NCBI RefSeq assembly: GCF_017591425.1
Contig: NW_024465369.1
Coordinates: 31,953,501 to 32,017,500 of the forward strand
Reading direction: 5' to 3'
Length of the DNA stretch: 64,000 bases
DNA from: Ochotona curzoniae
Lineage: Eukaryota > Chordata > Mammalia > Lagomorpha > Ochotonidae
The notes below the pieces were generated by a model. That model did no database searches. It had not been told where the DNA came from and worked only from the letters and a program-made list of their open reading frames with translations. Positions 11,408 through 23,399 of this stretch are shown one piece after another. The translations under genes were made by a program, and so were the position numbers. Position 1 is the first letter of the stretch. The number at the start of each line of letters is the position of its first letter.

Positions 11408-11730
11408 GAGTCAGCATGTGGTAAAGAGGGTTAAACCACCACCTGTAATGCTGGCATTCCATATAAGTACTGGCTGTTCTAATTCTGATCCATCTTGCTG
11501 CTTATGCCTCTGGGAAAGCCATGGAAGATGACCCAAGTGCTTGGGGCCCTGCCACCTACTTAGGAGACCAGGATGGGGTTCTAGATTTGTGGCTTTGGCC
11601 TGATCCAGATCTGTCCATTGGGATCATTTGGGGAATGAACCAAAGGTTGTCAAATTCATTCTCTCTCTTTCTCTGTGTATGTGTCTGTAACTCTGCCTTT
11701 CAAGTAAGTAACTAAATCTTCTTAAAAAGA
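11408..11730 (+). mobile_element. C-type SINE, sense, old
   Basis: Order is head (GTCAGCATGTGGTAAAGAGG), CTGGGAAAGCCATGGAAGAT, GGGGAATGAACCAAAGG, CT-rich, CTGCCTTTCAAGTAAGTAAC. Confidence 0.7.
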
Positions 11731-11802
11731 AATAACATTAGTAGAACTATGTATCGTGATCCTAGAGTACAGACAAATGAGAAAAGTACACTTTTTTTCT
11801 GT

Positions 11803-12145
11803 TCTTATAACATTTACTTATATGAAAGACAGAATAGCAGAGAAAAAGTGAGAGAAAGAAAGAGATATTTGATGTACTGGTTCACTTGCCAAATGGCCCT
11901 GCATCCTGGGAGGCAGCAGAGGATAGCTGATGTGCTTGGTTCCAGCATCCATGTGGAGACCCTGATGGGGTCCCTAGCTCCTGGCTGTAGCCTGGCCCAG
12001 CTCTGGCTCTTTCTGGTATTTAGGGAATAGCTAGTGGATAAAAGATTCTCTCTCTCTCCCTCTCTCCCCCCTCCCCCTCATTCTCTTTCCTTCCTCCCTC
12101 TGTCTCTCTCTGTTGCTCTTTCAAGTAAATAAACATTTAAAAATA
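11803..12145. mobile_element. Two C-type SINE fragments in opposite orientation
   Basis: 11803-11896 is the reversed 3' part of a SINE (ACTTATATGAAAGACAGAAT through GGTTCACTTGCCAAATGGCC). At about 11897 it switches to a sense fragment running from the middle of the element (CATCCTGGGAGGCAGCAG) through a long CT tract to CTTTCAAGTAAATAAAC. Neither piece has the SINE head. The donor side ends about 140 bases upstream of the exon at 12283. Confidence 0.65.
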
Positions 12146-12282
12146 TTCACCATAGTACACTTTGTGTCCTGAATACCATGGCTGCTCAGATGTTTAACCA
12201 ACAGCCTCCTAGGTTTTGGAAAACATGAAGAATGAGTTAAGTATCTAATTCTCAAACCTATTCCCCCTGCCTGTGTTTCCAG

Positions 12283-12360
12283 GTGGACACTCTGGAGGTG
12301 ATCCGGCACCCAGAAGAAACCACAAACATGAAGGGACAAACTATGGCTTCGTACTTCCGG
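12283..12360 (+). CDS. MYO3B: MYO3B exon: motor domain, after loop 2
   Basis: A 78-base exon, 26 whole codons, phase 0 on both sides. Acceptor CTGTGTTTCCAG, donor CGG/GTATGG. Encodes [20 protein letters not shown] then MASYFR. This matches human MYO3B apart from Arg to Gly at the KGQT position and Val to Met in the next block (comparison from memory). The segment leads from loop 2 into the lower 50-kDa helix that contacts actin. No stops or frameshifts. Confidence 0.95.
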
Positions 12361-12431
12361 GTATGGATTTTTCTTTGGTAGGGCAAGGTGTATGTGTGTG
12401 GAGGGGTGGTTGTACAGTTTTCTGTTTCTTA

Positions 12432-12752
12432 TTTTAAGATTTAAAAATTTTATTTGAAAGGCAGGCTGAAAGAGGGAGAAACACACACAGAGAGATGTAT
12501 TCTATCCACCAATTCATTCCTCAATGCCTGCATACAGCCAGGGCTGGAACAGCCTGACGTGAGGCACCAGGACCTCTGTCCCACATTGTTACAGAAACAC
12601 AAGCACCACGGCCATCAGTCGCTGATTGCCCAGGTGTTTTCCCAGGGAGCTGGATCATAACAAACCAAATGAAAGTCAAACTGGTGCTCCACTATAGGAT
12701 GCTGACTTCATAATCAGTGGCTTAATGTGCTATGCCACAACATCAGCCTCAG
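12432..12752 (-). mobile_element. C-type SINE, antisense
   Basis: Tail TTTATTTGAAAGGCAGGC at the left, then CAGGGCTGGAACAGCC, and head GCTTAATGTGCTATGCCACA at the right. Confidence 0.75.
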
Positions 12753-12775
12753 TATTCCTGTTCTAAACATTTCAT

Positions 12776-13064
12776 TTCATTTAAGAATTGCATATTTATT
12801 TGAGAGGAAGAGCAAGAGAAGAGAGAGACCTTCTGTCTGCTGGTTCACTCTTCAAATACCCACAACAGCCAGCAGGAAGTCACACCAAAAGTCAGGAACC
12901 AGGAAGTCCATGTGGGTGACAGGAACTCAAATACCTGAACCATTACATGCCACATCCCAGACATTTTAGCAGAAAGCTGGTCTGGACTTGAACTGCATGC
13001 TCTGATATGGGATGCAAGCATCACAACCAGTGGCTTAACCTGTTGTGCCCCAACACTGCCCCCT
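12776..13064 (-). mobile_element. C-type SINE, antisense
   Basis: A second antisense copy directly following the previous one: TATTTATTTGAGAGGAAGAG, TTCTGTCTGCTGGTTCACTC, CTTGAACTGCATGCTC, TTAACCTGTTGTGCCCCAAC. Confidence 0.75.
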
Positions 13065-14392
13065 TAAACATATATTTTTATTTAGCTGACACAGAGTGAC
13101 TTTACCGGAGGCATTCCAATACACATATGCAATGTGTAATGATCAGATCAGAGTATTTGGCATACTGTGTCCTCAGACATTTCTCATTTAGAATCTTCTT
13201 GAGTACTAGTCTGCTACCTCCAAGGAGTCCTTGCCAAGCCTTTTCAGGGATGCTCAGATGTGATATAGTGGTTGAAACATGGACAGAGCACTAGAGCCAG
13301 TCATGAAAGAGGGGTGAGGCTGCAGCAGAGAGAGAACATAGTATGTAGCTTTGTCCATTGAGTGTGCTGATGCTGTTAGCATTTGGGCTGTTGCTTCTGA
13401 AGATATTGAACTGCAGCCAGGCTTTTCCCCACTTAGCAGTTGTAAAATTCCAGAAGGTGACCTATCAAGTTCAGATGTTGGGAGATTCCGTTTTGGCACT
13501 GACGTTATTTTCCCGTGTGGAAATGACTCGTTGCAAAAACTCATTTGCCTGGGCCCTATTATTTCCTATTTCAGCTACCCCAGTTTTTGGTATTTCATCT
13601 TGTAAGATGCCCCAGTTAGGTAAAAATGTCACCTCTGGAAGGACTCTTTTTAAAAGCATGCTATTGAGCAAATTTAAGACACAGACATTCTTGTACCAAT
13701 CTGCCTGATTTGTTGATCTCATAATCTTTGTAAAGCATTGAAGTTGGACGCCCTTTAGAGTTTGTATCGCACTGAGAGCTAGGTCTAGGGAGCTTCACAG
13801 AAGAGATGCTGCTGTTAGGCCTGCATCAGAACTTATTTCAGAATAAGGTGGCAAGGTGGCTCACCAGGGATGGAGGGCAGGTGAATGAGAAGCTGGCTCA
13901 TGAATGGGGGAAGCCAGCACCATAATTTGATGGTCTTGTGGAAGGTTAATAGTTATAATAAGTTTCTAAAGCTAAGAAGTCCAGATTAGCCATTTGTGCT
14001 TCAAAACAGCTAAGATTTGAGCTCTGGATTTGAATCGCATGGGCTCCAGACATTTGAGTCTAGGACTCCATCCTTGAAGTGAGTTTTGCTAGATCCTCTC
14101 TAGCAGACCTCCTAAGGCATCCAGCCCCCTGTTCCATCACTCTGACCTTTACACATTTCTGACTTGTTTGTGACTTATTTCTTCTCAGCCCCACTGTGAT
14201 TCCCTCACCTTTAGCAGCTAAATACTCTTCCTTTTAATAATTGTCGATGTGTGTGTGTGCACGTGAGTGTGTTTTCTTATATGATTTATATGTCTATGAA
14301 TTTGTTCTCAAGATACTACACTCTCCTATTAGCAGATATGCCTCTACCTATAGTTTTTCGGAAATATATATATATATGTATTTATTTCAGAA

Positions 14393-14395
<3 letters not shown>

Positions 14396-14428
<33 letters not shown>
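14396..14428. repeat. (AT)n microsatellite
   Basis: About 16 uninterrupted AT units. A shorter interrupted AT run lies at 14364-14377. Probably length-polymorphic. Confidence 0.9.
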
Positions 14429-14430
<2 letters not shown>

Positions 14431-14461
14431 CTGTCAGTTTGATGATCTGAAAATACCGATC

Positions 14462-14757
14462 CTGAGGTACATGTTGTGGTCTAGTGTGTTAAGGTGCTAC
14501 TTGGATTGGGATACCACATCTCACATTGGAGTGGCTGAAATTGAGTCCCACCTCCACTTCTGTTCCAATCTCCTGCTAACCTACACCCTGTTTTTGGGTC
14601 TCTGCCATCCATGTGAGAAACCCAGGTTGAATTCTGGGCTTCTAGATTTTGCCTGGTCTGGCTGTAGCTGTTGTGGGTATTTGGGGAGCATATTAACAGA
14701 TGGATGTTTGCTCTCTCTGCTTTTCAAGTAAAAATAAATAAACAAACAAATAAGGAA
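14462..14757 (+). mobile_element. C-type SINE, sense
   Basis: Head ACATGTTGTGGTCTAGTGTG, middle TCCATGTGAGAAACCCAGG, tail TTTTCAAGTAAAAATAAATA. Confidence 0.75.
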
Positions 14758-15194
14758 ACAAAAAATTAGACTAGTCCCCTCATACTCAGTTTGAAAAAAG
14801 TATGAGGCACCAGTTTTGATCTGTGTGAGAATTGATTATTAGAAAAAAAAAAGTAACTGGTTTCCTGTGTAGCTGTCCAGAATATGTGCTCAAGAGAGGA
14901 ACCCCACCAATAAATGCCCCAAGGGACAAGGAGGCCTCCCTCTCAGGTTTTCCTCATCTTTTCTTCCCCTCTTGCTAGGAGAACCTGGGTCTGACCTCTC
15001 AGTACACATCAGCTCATCTTTGTCTTACTGTTTTTCTCAATGCCTGCTTCCTTTCTCTTTCTTTTACTGTGTTTACAGTGTTATAACCAAGGATATCATT
15101 GGAATTTGCTTAGATTTCCTGGTGGTTCCCAGGTTAACCCCTTCCCTAAAAGCTGCACACTTTAAAGAATTTTTAGAATTTCATAACTGATGTA

Positions 15195-16375
15195 AGAGTT
15201 GTATGTATTTTTGAGGTCCCATGTGATATTTTGACACATGTATACAATGTGCAGTGGCCAATCAATGCAAATATATCTATCTCCTCAAACACTGATCATC
15301 TCTTTGTGACAAAATACTCTAAATCCTTTCTTCTAGTTTGCCTTCAGAATGCACAGCATGTTATCATTATCTGCACTCATTCTACTTTGCCATAGAACAC
15401 CAGACCTTCTTACTACCTATCTAACTATAACTTAGTGCCAACTAAATAGCCTTTTCCCATCTCTCTTCCCCTTTCTCTTTCTGGCCTCTGGCCAACCACC
15501 ATTTTATTTCAAATTCTGTGAAATAAATGTTTTTAAGAGTCCAGATCTTAGCAAGATCATGTGGCACTTGTTTTTATGTATTTGACTTAGATCACTTAAT
15601 ATTATAAATTCCATTTCTACCCACATTAATGCAGGTGACGAGATCTCATTCAGTTTTAGGGTTGAGTAGTATCCCTCATGTATATGTGACACATTTTCTT
15701 CATCAGTTCATCTGTTGATGGACACCAAGATTGAATCCATTTTCTTGACTCTTGTGAGTAGTGTTACAATAAACATTAAAGTATAGATATCTCTATGATA
15801 AAGTCATTTTTATTTCCCTTGGATGTATGTCCTGCATTGGCACTGCTATATGGTAATTCTGGTTTTCTTTTTTGAGAAATTTCTGCAGTGACTATACTAA
15901 TTTACATTCCCACCAACAGAGTGCAAAGACTCCCTTTTCTGCACTTCCTCACTGGAACTTCTGATCTGCTGTCCTTTTGTGTTGATGTTATTGTTATTCA
16001 AAAATTGGCCAATCTAACTGGAAGAAAATGATGCCTCATTGTGGTTTTGATTTGCATAACCAGTGATATTGAGCATCTTTTGTTGTAGCTGTTGATTCTT
16101 CTTCTTTCTGAGAAATGTCTGTTTAGATATGCATATTTTAAAATTGGGTTATTTAACTCTTCTACCACAGAGTCGTTTGGTTTCTTTATACATTCTGATT
16201 AGCAACTTTGTGTAAGACATTGCTTACAAATATTTCCTCTCATTCCATAGGTTGCTTCTTCATTCATTGAATTTTTCTTTTGCAGTACATCTCTTTAGTT
16301 TGATAAAAATCCCATTTGTTCATTTTTGCTCTTATTTCCTGTGTTTTGGGATCTGATTTTAAAAAAATCATGGAA
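15195..16375 (-). mobile_element. Old L1 (L1M-like), antisense
   Basis: Follows the antisense 3' end of old placental L1: CTAGCTACATTTTATTTC-like block near 15500, TTGAGTAGTATCCCTCATGT near 15662, CAATTTACATTCCCACCAAC-like at 15898-15917, CATTGTGGTTTTGATTTGCA at 16038-16057, and GTAGGTTGCTTCTTCATTCA-like near 16249. No open reading frame survives. Confidence 0.8.
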
Positions 16376-16892
16376 CAGTGATGTAGACTGCACCCAGCCA
16401 GAGCTGGAAGTGAGTAACTCAATCCAGTTTCCCTCACGTGTAGCAGGGACCCATGTACTTTGGTTATTACCTGCTGCCTCACAGAGTGCATACTCTCCTG
16501 AGGCTGGCATCAGGAACTAGACCTTGAATCTAGACACTTCTGTGGATATTTTCATTCACAGTTGGGGAGCATCACCTTGACATAACAAGGACAGGCATTT
16601 CAGTTCTGATAATTCAGAATGACCTGGAGCCTGTTCTTAGCTGTGTTTTTGCCACAGGGAGATATTACTTGGCACAGGGGATATTTGAACAAAGCTTTTG
16701 AATGTGCAGGCAGATTTCAGGAGAACTTGTATTACCCTCTCATACTGCTGAGCTTGTGTTCTGCCCCCAGAAAGGTTTCTGGGGGCATTCCCAAGCCTCC
16801 TACTGCTCAGGAGGTCCCCACAGGCCTGGGTGGCGATGGTACCAGCCTTGCCAACAGTCTCATTCATTTCACGTGTGTCTTTTCCCTGGCAG

Positions 16893-17098
16893 TATTCGCT
16901 GATGGATCTGCTCTCCAGAATGGTGGTTGGACAGCCCCACTTCGTGCGCTGCATTAAACCCAATGACACCCGTGAGGCCCTGCGGTTCTCCCGAGAGAGG
17001 GTACTAGCCCAGCTTCGCTCCACTGGAATCCTGGAGACAGTCAGCATCCGTCGGCAGGGCTATTCCCACCGCATCCTCTTTGAGGAGTTTGTGAAAAG
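16893..17098 (+). CDS. MYO3B: MYO3B exon: actin-binding segment and SH-helix region
   Basis: A 206-base exon with acceptor TTTTCCCTGGCAG and donor AAAAG/GTCAGG; enters in phase 0 and leaves after two bases of an arginine codon. Encodes 68 residues from [20 protein letters not shown] to FEEFVK. Visible landmarks are the actin-binding helix-turn-helix followed by the hallmark HFVRCIKPN, and the relay/SH helix region ([20 protein letters not shown]) that couples the nucleotide site to the converter. The reactive SH1/SH2 cysteines of muscle myosin are replaced by non-cysteine residues here, as I recall for other class III myosins. Nearly identical to human MYO3B in memory comparison. Confidence 0.96.
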
Positions 17099-17467
17099 GT
17101 CAGGCTAATCCCTTTGGGGATCCAATATTTAACATACAGTTTCTCCTCGACCATACAGTCCTCTGGGATTGCTCCTGCTGCAAACTTTCTGCCAAGTATG
17201 TCAGACTCCTTAACTACTTCAACGTTGGGGTTTTGTTGTGCTCCCAGGCAGTTGCAGTGACCCCCAGGACAGGGGAAACCTCTTCGGATGGCAGTGTTTT
17301 TATGGGTTAGAGTCTTAGATCTCAACTTCTCCCAGTGATTCACAGCTAGGAGGAAAGGATGAGCAGGTCAGAATTCTGGTGGCTTTGAGTGCATGGCAGA
17401 TCTTACTGCTCTTCCAGGGCCTGGTGGCATAGGTGAGGTCAGGCGACAGGGTATTTTAGGACACTGT

Positions 17468-17665
17468 TCTCAAACGTATCATCTCATTGGATCCCTGGAA
17501 ACACCCTGGAGGCTAGGCTCTATTATTGTTCCCATTTTACAAGTGAGGAAATTGGGCAAACAAAGAAATTAAAAGATTTTCCCCAAGTCCCATGTTATAA
17601 ATGGCAGAACCAGAATTTGAACCCATGAAGCCTGGCTTCCACACTGTGTTTTGAATCTCACCAGT
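17468..17665 (+). mobile_element. MIR, sense
   Basis: Clear MIR core: TATTATTGTTCCCATTTTAC, AAGTGAGGAAATTGGGCAAA and CAGAACCAGAATTTGAACCC at the expected spacing. Confidence 0.85.
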
Positions 17666-17685
17666 CTACTGCATTCAGTCACTAT

Positions 17686-17934
17686 TAAATTTATTTATTT
17701 ATTTAGTAAAGTTACAGAGAGGAAGTGGAAAAGACACACACACACAGGGGGTGATCAATCATCCATCTATTGATTCACTCCCCAGATGACCGCAATGTCT
17801 AGATTAAAGCCAATAGCCTGTACCTCCATTCAGACTCCTGTGTGAGTGATAGGGAACCCAAGCATTTGGATAATCTTTCACTGCCTTCTGAGGTACATTG
17901 GAATTGGAGTACTGTGTCACAATGCCTACCCTCA
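17686..17934 (-). mobile_element. C-type SINE, antisense, truncated
   Basis: TTTATTTATTTAGTAAAGTT tail, GATTCACTCCCCAGATGACC, and a shortened head ending TGTCACAATGCCTACCC. Confidence 0.7.
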
Positions 17935-18005
17935 ATCAGTATTTATTGAAATAAATTGCATAGAATTTCCTAAACCTAGAAGCTGCCTTTGTTTAGGAAT
18001 AAAAT

Positions 18006-18312
18006 GCTAGGGGTGCATACCAATAGCGGGTAAAGCCACTGCTTGCAATGCTAGCATTCCCTATGGGTGCCAGTTCATATCCTGGGTGCCCTAATTTTGG
18101 TCCACTCCCTGCTTATGCATCTTGAAAGGCAACAGAGGACAGCCCCAAACCTTGGACCTCTGCCCCTCACATGGGAGACTGGAAGAAGTTCCTGGTTCCT
18201 GGTGCCACCTAAGCTGCAGCCACCAGGAGAGAGGCCCAGCAGGTAGAAGATCTGTCTTTCTCACATTCTGTAACTCTTTCAGTCAAATGAATAAATCTTT
18301 GAAAAATCAAAA
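18006..18312 (+). mobile_element. C-type SINE, sense, old
   Basis: Head with ACCAATAGCGGGTAAAGCC, middle TCCCTGCTTATGCATCTTG, tail TTTCAGTCAAATGAATAAAT. Confidence 0.7.
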
Positions 18313-19574
18313 AAGACAAAGGTCCCTACAATGTGAGTTCATAAGTTAAAATTAAGAATGAAGTGGCTTTTTTCAAAAGTGCTTCTGAATCTCCTTTTTT
18401 TTTCTTCTTCTTCTTCTTGAATTTGCAGGTGGAACAAGAAAAAAAGATACTTTTAGCACCTGAATGTGACTAGTCAAATATTTTTAGCCTTACAATGCTG
18501 AATACATAAAAATATTTAAGAAAACAGGTCAGATGCTAAATAGATTGGCTGTGCTTTGTTGGAATCAGAAAGCCATTAGGCAGGTATGAATGAGTTTCAG
18601 AATGTCAGTGAATCTAAGGATATCAAAGATTTCTGAGCCAGCAAGTTAATTGGTATTTTGATCCTTTTGAGCAACTTTAACAGCAAAATGAGTGAACTAG
18701 CAGTTTTCCCTCCTTGATGTTATTCAATAAATAGGTGCTCGTCTTATCTTCCTACTCAAGAGTGCTTTTTTTGTGAACTCTTAGAAAATATGCAGACAGT
18801 ACAATCAAAGGCAGAGTCAAGGTCGGACAGTAGAGGTAAATAAAAGATGTCACTCTTTACTTTTTCCATATTCACTGGCAGTCAGGACTGAAACTTGAAA
18901 CATTGCCATCTTGGGATGATGTTATTTGGTTCCAGATTTAGGAAGAACTTCCCTGTATCCAGGTTACCCTTGTCTGTAGAGTTAGCCAAACCTGAAAGGC
19001 TTCCTTGCTGCTGTTAGATTGTTGAGTTTTTCTGCTGAAATGATAGGCAGAGGTACCTTTCCTTTCTTCTGTGCTCTTGTAGCTTTGGAGGAAAGGGAGT
19101 CACCCCAACCAACTCACTCCCATCAATGAGACCAGGTAAGCTGGTAACGCTTATCTCTTCTCAATCTTCTTATCACATAAAACATGGAAAGAGGTTACCT
19201 ACAATGCTGGGCAGGTAGATAACTGAAAGCCCCTAAAAGCCAGAAAAATCACAGAAAGCGACTGTTGTCCTTGCAGTCATTAGACTCAACACTGGGATAG
19301 ATATGTGTGACTACATATGTTGGATGTATTTCTGCAAATATCTGAAGATAGGGCTAAGGCTCATAGTTTGATATGAAACTGCGGTAGTAAAATCTCACCA
19401 TTCAGTGAAGAAACCATAGTTCCAATCTCCTTTCATACAAAATATGTGGCATATAACCCGGTATTTTTCGAATGAGGTTTAGCCCAGCCTTCTAATGTGC
19501 CTCCCCACTCTAGTCTTGGCCCACCCAGGTGACTTTCTGACAATGTCACAGAGCTATGTGTATGAAAATGAGAA

Positions 19575-19913
19575 GATGGGCCTGGCATGGTAGCCTAATG
19601 GCTCAAGTTCTCACCTTGCACACACTAGGATCCCATATGGGTGCTGGTTCTAATCCCAGTGGCCCGGCTTCCCATCCAGCTCCCTGCTTGTGGCCTGGGA
19701 AAGCAGTTGAGGACTGCCCAAGGCCTTGGGATCCCTGCAGCCATGTGGGAAACCCAGAAGAGGCTCCAGGCTCCTGGCTTCGGATTGATTCAGCTCTAGC
19801 CAGTGTGGCCTGGGAGTGAGCCAGCAGATGAAAGATTTTCTTCTCTGTCTCTCCTCTGTATATCTGACTTTGCAATAAATAAATAACTAAATAAATAAAA
19901 ATTTTAAAAAAGG
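19575..19913 (+). mobile_element. C-type SINE, sense
   Basis: Full-length: GGCCTGGCATGGTAGCCTAA head, GGATCCCATATGGGTGCTGG with a B-box-like GGTTCTAATCC, and TTTGCAATAAATAAATAACT tail. Confidence 0.85.
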
Positions 19914-20039
19914 AAAATGTGAAGATGATCATAACACTGTCCTAAATAGAAACCTATTCCCGTTCCTGACTGTGTATAGGATGAAGTATTTACCAGACAA
20001 AACTTTTCAAAATTAGCCCCAAGCTAGTATTATTTTTCT

Positions 20040-20765
20040 TCCCTCTAGACTGCTGACAGCCTGAGCTGCCCCTCCAGGACCATGCATCACAGTTGAGCTT
20101 TGCGCCTCCTCTCTCTGATGGGATGCTTTCTTTATCTGGTGATTTTTTCCCCCACGTTTCAACCTCTGTAGCTCAGGTACCTTTTTTTTTTTTTTTTAAG
20201 ATTTATTTTTATTATTTTTTCATTGGAAAGGCGGATATACAGAGAGGAGAGACAGAGAGGAAGATCTTCCGTCCAATGATTCACTCCCCAAGTGAGCGCA
20301 ACAGGCCGATACTATGCCAATCCGAAGCCAGGAGCCTCTTCCGGGTCTCCCACGCGGGTGCAGGTTCCCAAAGCTTTGGGCCGTCCTCGACTGCTTTCCC
20401 AGGCCACAGGCAGGGAGCTGGAAGGGAAGCGGGGCTGCCGAGATTAGAACCGGCGCCCATATGGGATCCCGGGCGTGCAAGGCGAGGACCTTTAACCACT
20501 TGCGCCACCGCGCCGGGCCCAGCTCAGGTACCTTATCTGTAGAGCCTTCCTGGACTCTGTCAAGCTGCTGATAGTATTGTGGTCTTATTCCCCGTGACTG
20601 AACGTCATATCTGTGTATTAGAACTTTTTTTATCGTAATATGCCCATCTGCTTCACTAGGCTGTGAACTTCTGAGGGGCTCAAATGGACCATATTCATTT
20701 TTATATTCTTAACACTTCACGTGGTATGGTGTGTGATTCATGGTATGTGCTTGATGTTTCCTGAA
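20040..20765 (+). mobile_element. L2 3' end, split by a young SINE
   Basis: Features of the L2 3' region: TTTATGGCT-like decay aside, CCTTCCTGGACTCTGTCAAG at 20547-20566, TTCACTAGGCTGTGAACTTC at 20652-20671 and GTATGTGCTTGATGTTTCCT at 20743-20762. Interrupted at 20184-20520 by a SINE. Confidence 0.65.
20184..20520 (-). mobile_element. Young C-type SINE with intact target-site duplication
   Basis: Near-consensus antisense copy ending CACCGCGCCGGGCCC. The 14-base duplication AGCTCAGGTACCTT is perfect at 20170-20183 and 20521-20534. Very similar to the copies at 7066, 30822 and 37161, so recently active. Confidence 0.93.
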
Positions 20766-21433
20766 TGAGGCATTTTATGAGTTGTGAATGCACTTCACTG
20801 TGAGTAGTAGAGAAAAAAACCCCATCTTTATGGCTTAAACTACAGTACTGATGTTTTGGATCAGATAATTCTTTGTTATAGGGGGTCTGTCCTTTCTTTG
20901 TGAGATGATTACACAGTTTCTTCCCTGGCTTCTAATGACAAGGTGCCAATACCTGCCTCAACCTATTATCAATTGTGATATTCAAAATCTGCCCCAATTA
21001 TTGTCAGATGCCTTCTTGGAGAGAAACTTCCCAAGTGAGAACCATTGGCAGGTAGATTGTTTGGTTCTCACATACACAGAAATTGAGAGATAAGCTATTT
21101 CTAGCATGAGCTAAGTGGTTCCATGATGTCATCAGGAATCTGGATACTTACTTTTTATCATCCTAAATGATGAGTTGACTTTTATTTTCATGGTTGGTAC
21201 CTATTTTTATCAGGAAAGAAACCATTTCACAGGACCTGACCTCCATTCCAGGACCATTCTTAAGGCAGAGCTGGTGGGTAAGAGGGCTTACAAAGTGAGA
21301 AATAGGACTGGGGCTGAGAACACTGTGACTTAAAGGAAAAACTAGTGTTGAGTTAGCCAAAGACAAATGGTCATGGAAATGGAGGAAGCAACTGGTGGTG
21401 TTTTTTTAAGAAATGAAATACAGTATTTTTTCT

Positions 21434-21757
21434 TAAGATTTATTTATTTTTATTGAAAAGTCAGGTATACAAAGAGGAGGAGAGACAGAGAGAAAGATCT
21501 TCTGTCCACTGATTCACTTCCCAAGCAGCCACAATGGCTGGACCTGTACCAATCTGAAGCCAGGAGCCCAGAGCCTCTTCTGGGTCTTCCACTTGGGTGC
21601 AGGGTCCCAAGACTTGGATTGTCCTTGACTGCTTTCCCAGGCCACAAGCAGGGAGCTAGATGGGAAATGAGGTTGCCAGGATTGGAACTGGCATCCATTT
21701 GGGATCATAGCACGTGCAAGGTGAGGACTTTGGGTGCTAGGCTACTGCACCAGGCCT
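21434..21757 (-). mobile_element. C-type SINE, antisense, with duplication
   Basis: AAGATTTATTTATTTTTATT tail through TACTGCACCAGGCCT head. The direct repeat GAAATACAGTATTT flanks both ends (about 21415-21428 and 21759-21772). Confidence 0.88.
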
Positions 21758-23399
21758 GAAATACAGTATTTCTTAATTGAATAAGGGAGTAACCGAACGA
21801 ACAAGAAATTGAGTGAATATTGAATGCATAATTCCAGTTCCTCTCAACTCATTTATTTCTTGCTTCTTGCTATCTGTCTTCTTAAAACTGCAGTTTGAGA
21901 ATCAGCAAGCTCAGAAGTGCCTAAGTAGAGACAATTGAGATTTTAGGATCCTTGTAATCCATTGCCATGGGGAGAACAAAAGCATTTCCTGTTTTGAGCA
22001 AAGTGAATTGAATGTCATCACTGGGAAAAGTTCACTGACAAGGACACGATTGCTGACTCATCTTACAGAGCCTCAGCATTGATGCTGGCCCAAAACCAGG
22101 TTTCATGTGAGCGTCAGAGAAGAAGCAAGGCATGCTGAGAAAGGCTGAAACACACATCTCAACATTCAGTGAATGCAAGCTTCTGCTTTTTATTCTCTGA
22201 GTAGTCAACAGTGAACAAAGAATTAGGAAACACAAATCCTCTGAGACTTCCTTGGATTATTTTTCCTTTACCCTATAACTATGTAAAAGTCAAACAGAAA
22301 TTGATCTTGATGCACCATTTAGGGATGCTGGTCCAGCTGCAGCAAATTCCCTGGAAATTAATACTGTAGTGAGGAGCATGTTCAGAGGCAATATGTAGTG
22401 ATGATAGTGGACACCTTTCAGCATTGGGGGTATATTCTGCCGCAGGCTTGTGTGGTGTCTCCATTTTCCTTCTGGAGACAGTGGATGCAAGGGGGCGCTA
22501 TCTAGGAGATTGGTGGTTCCTAACATCGGCCATACTGTACACTTTCACTTTCATTCCCACCAGTTTTCTTCGTTTAGTTGTGTGAGTTGTTCACCTCTTC
22601 CTAAGTGTACGTGTGTGTGTGTGCATGAGTTTACATGCAGATGTCTTTTAGGTAGTTTATGTATTAGGATGTTAGGAAAGTGAAACTGTGACGGATTTTT
22701 TTTTCTCTTAACTCTTATATCACCATTATAACCTTGGCTACTGCAATAAATGTATACCTACAATTTTGTTGACAGCCTCTAAGAGACGGCCTGAGCCAGT
22801 TTCCTGGGTAGCAGAAGAATTTGAGGTCAGAGAGGTTAAATGGCTTCCCCAGGTCCCATCTCTAGGAATTGGTAGTATCCCTATCTCCAGGCTGCTATGG
22901 ACAGAAGAGAATTTCTACGACCACCTCCACTCATTTTTAAGTGGTAAAGTATATTCGGGTTGACTTTGTCTCAATGGAAAGGTCTTCCCGATTTAATCAA
23001 GGCAATCAAGGCAATTTCAGTGTCCCCAGATGCATTGTTCTAATGCCCTGCTTTTCTGACAGACATCTGACAGCTGCCTTTTACTTATTTGATTAGAATC
23101 ACCTCTGTCATTGACAGATTTGAGACTCAGCAAGGGATCTGTAGTGGAGATTTGGAAACTGGATGCAAGAGGTAATGCTAATCCTGCTGTTGTCCACAGG
23201 TGGCAGTCATAGCAAGTGCAGGATATCACACAGCATATTTCCCTGTTCTGCATTTTCTCCTGGCAGCCTCAGGAGCTAGTTCAGTGACAGAGAAGAAGCC
23301 ACGTGGACATGCAGGCAGCAGCTGCCCAACTATAGAAACAGTCTAAGAGAAAGAACAAAAGAAAACAAGAAGATAGTATTAAAGTGCACTGATCTATGT

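Larger units (their letters stand above)
6629..12282. other. MYO3B: MYO3B intron
   Basis: Intron of 5.65 kb with no additional exon found. It contains eight or nine C-type SINE pieces and a MIR. The stretch 8230-9340 has no repeat I can name. 9590-10050 is a C/T-rich unclassified stretch ending in a TAAGTAAACC region that could be an old LTR remnant, but the evidence is weak. Confidence 0.8.
12361..16892. other. MYO3B: MYO3B intron
   Basis: 4.5-kb intron. Contains three C-type SINEs, an AT microsatellite and a long antisense L1 remnant (about 15195-16375). 13070-14390 and 16380-16890 contain no repeat I recognise and no supported exon. Confidence 0.8.

Noticed and set aside
20093..20542. A 149-codon open frame and similar long frames at 30727-31177, 7013-7460 and 62859-63147.
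   Set aside because: They coincide with young C-type SINEs, whose GC-rich bodies are open in several frames on both strands.
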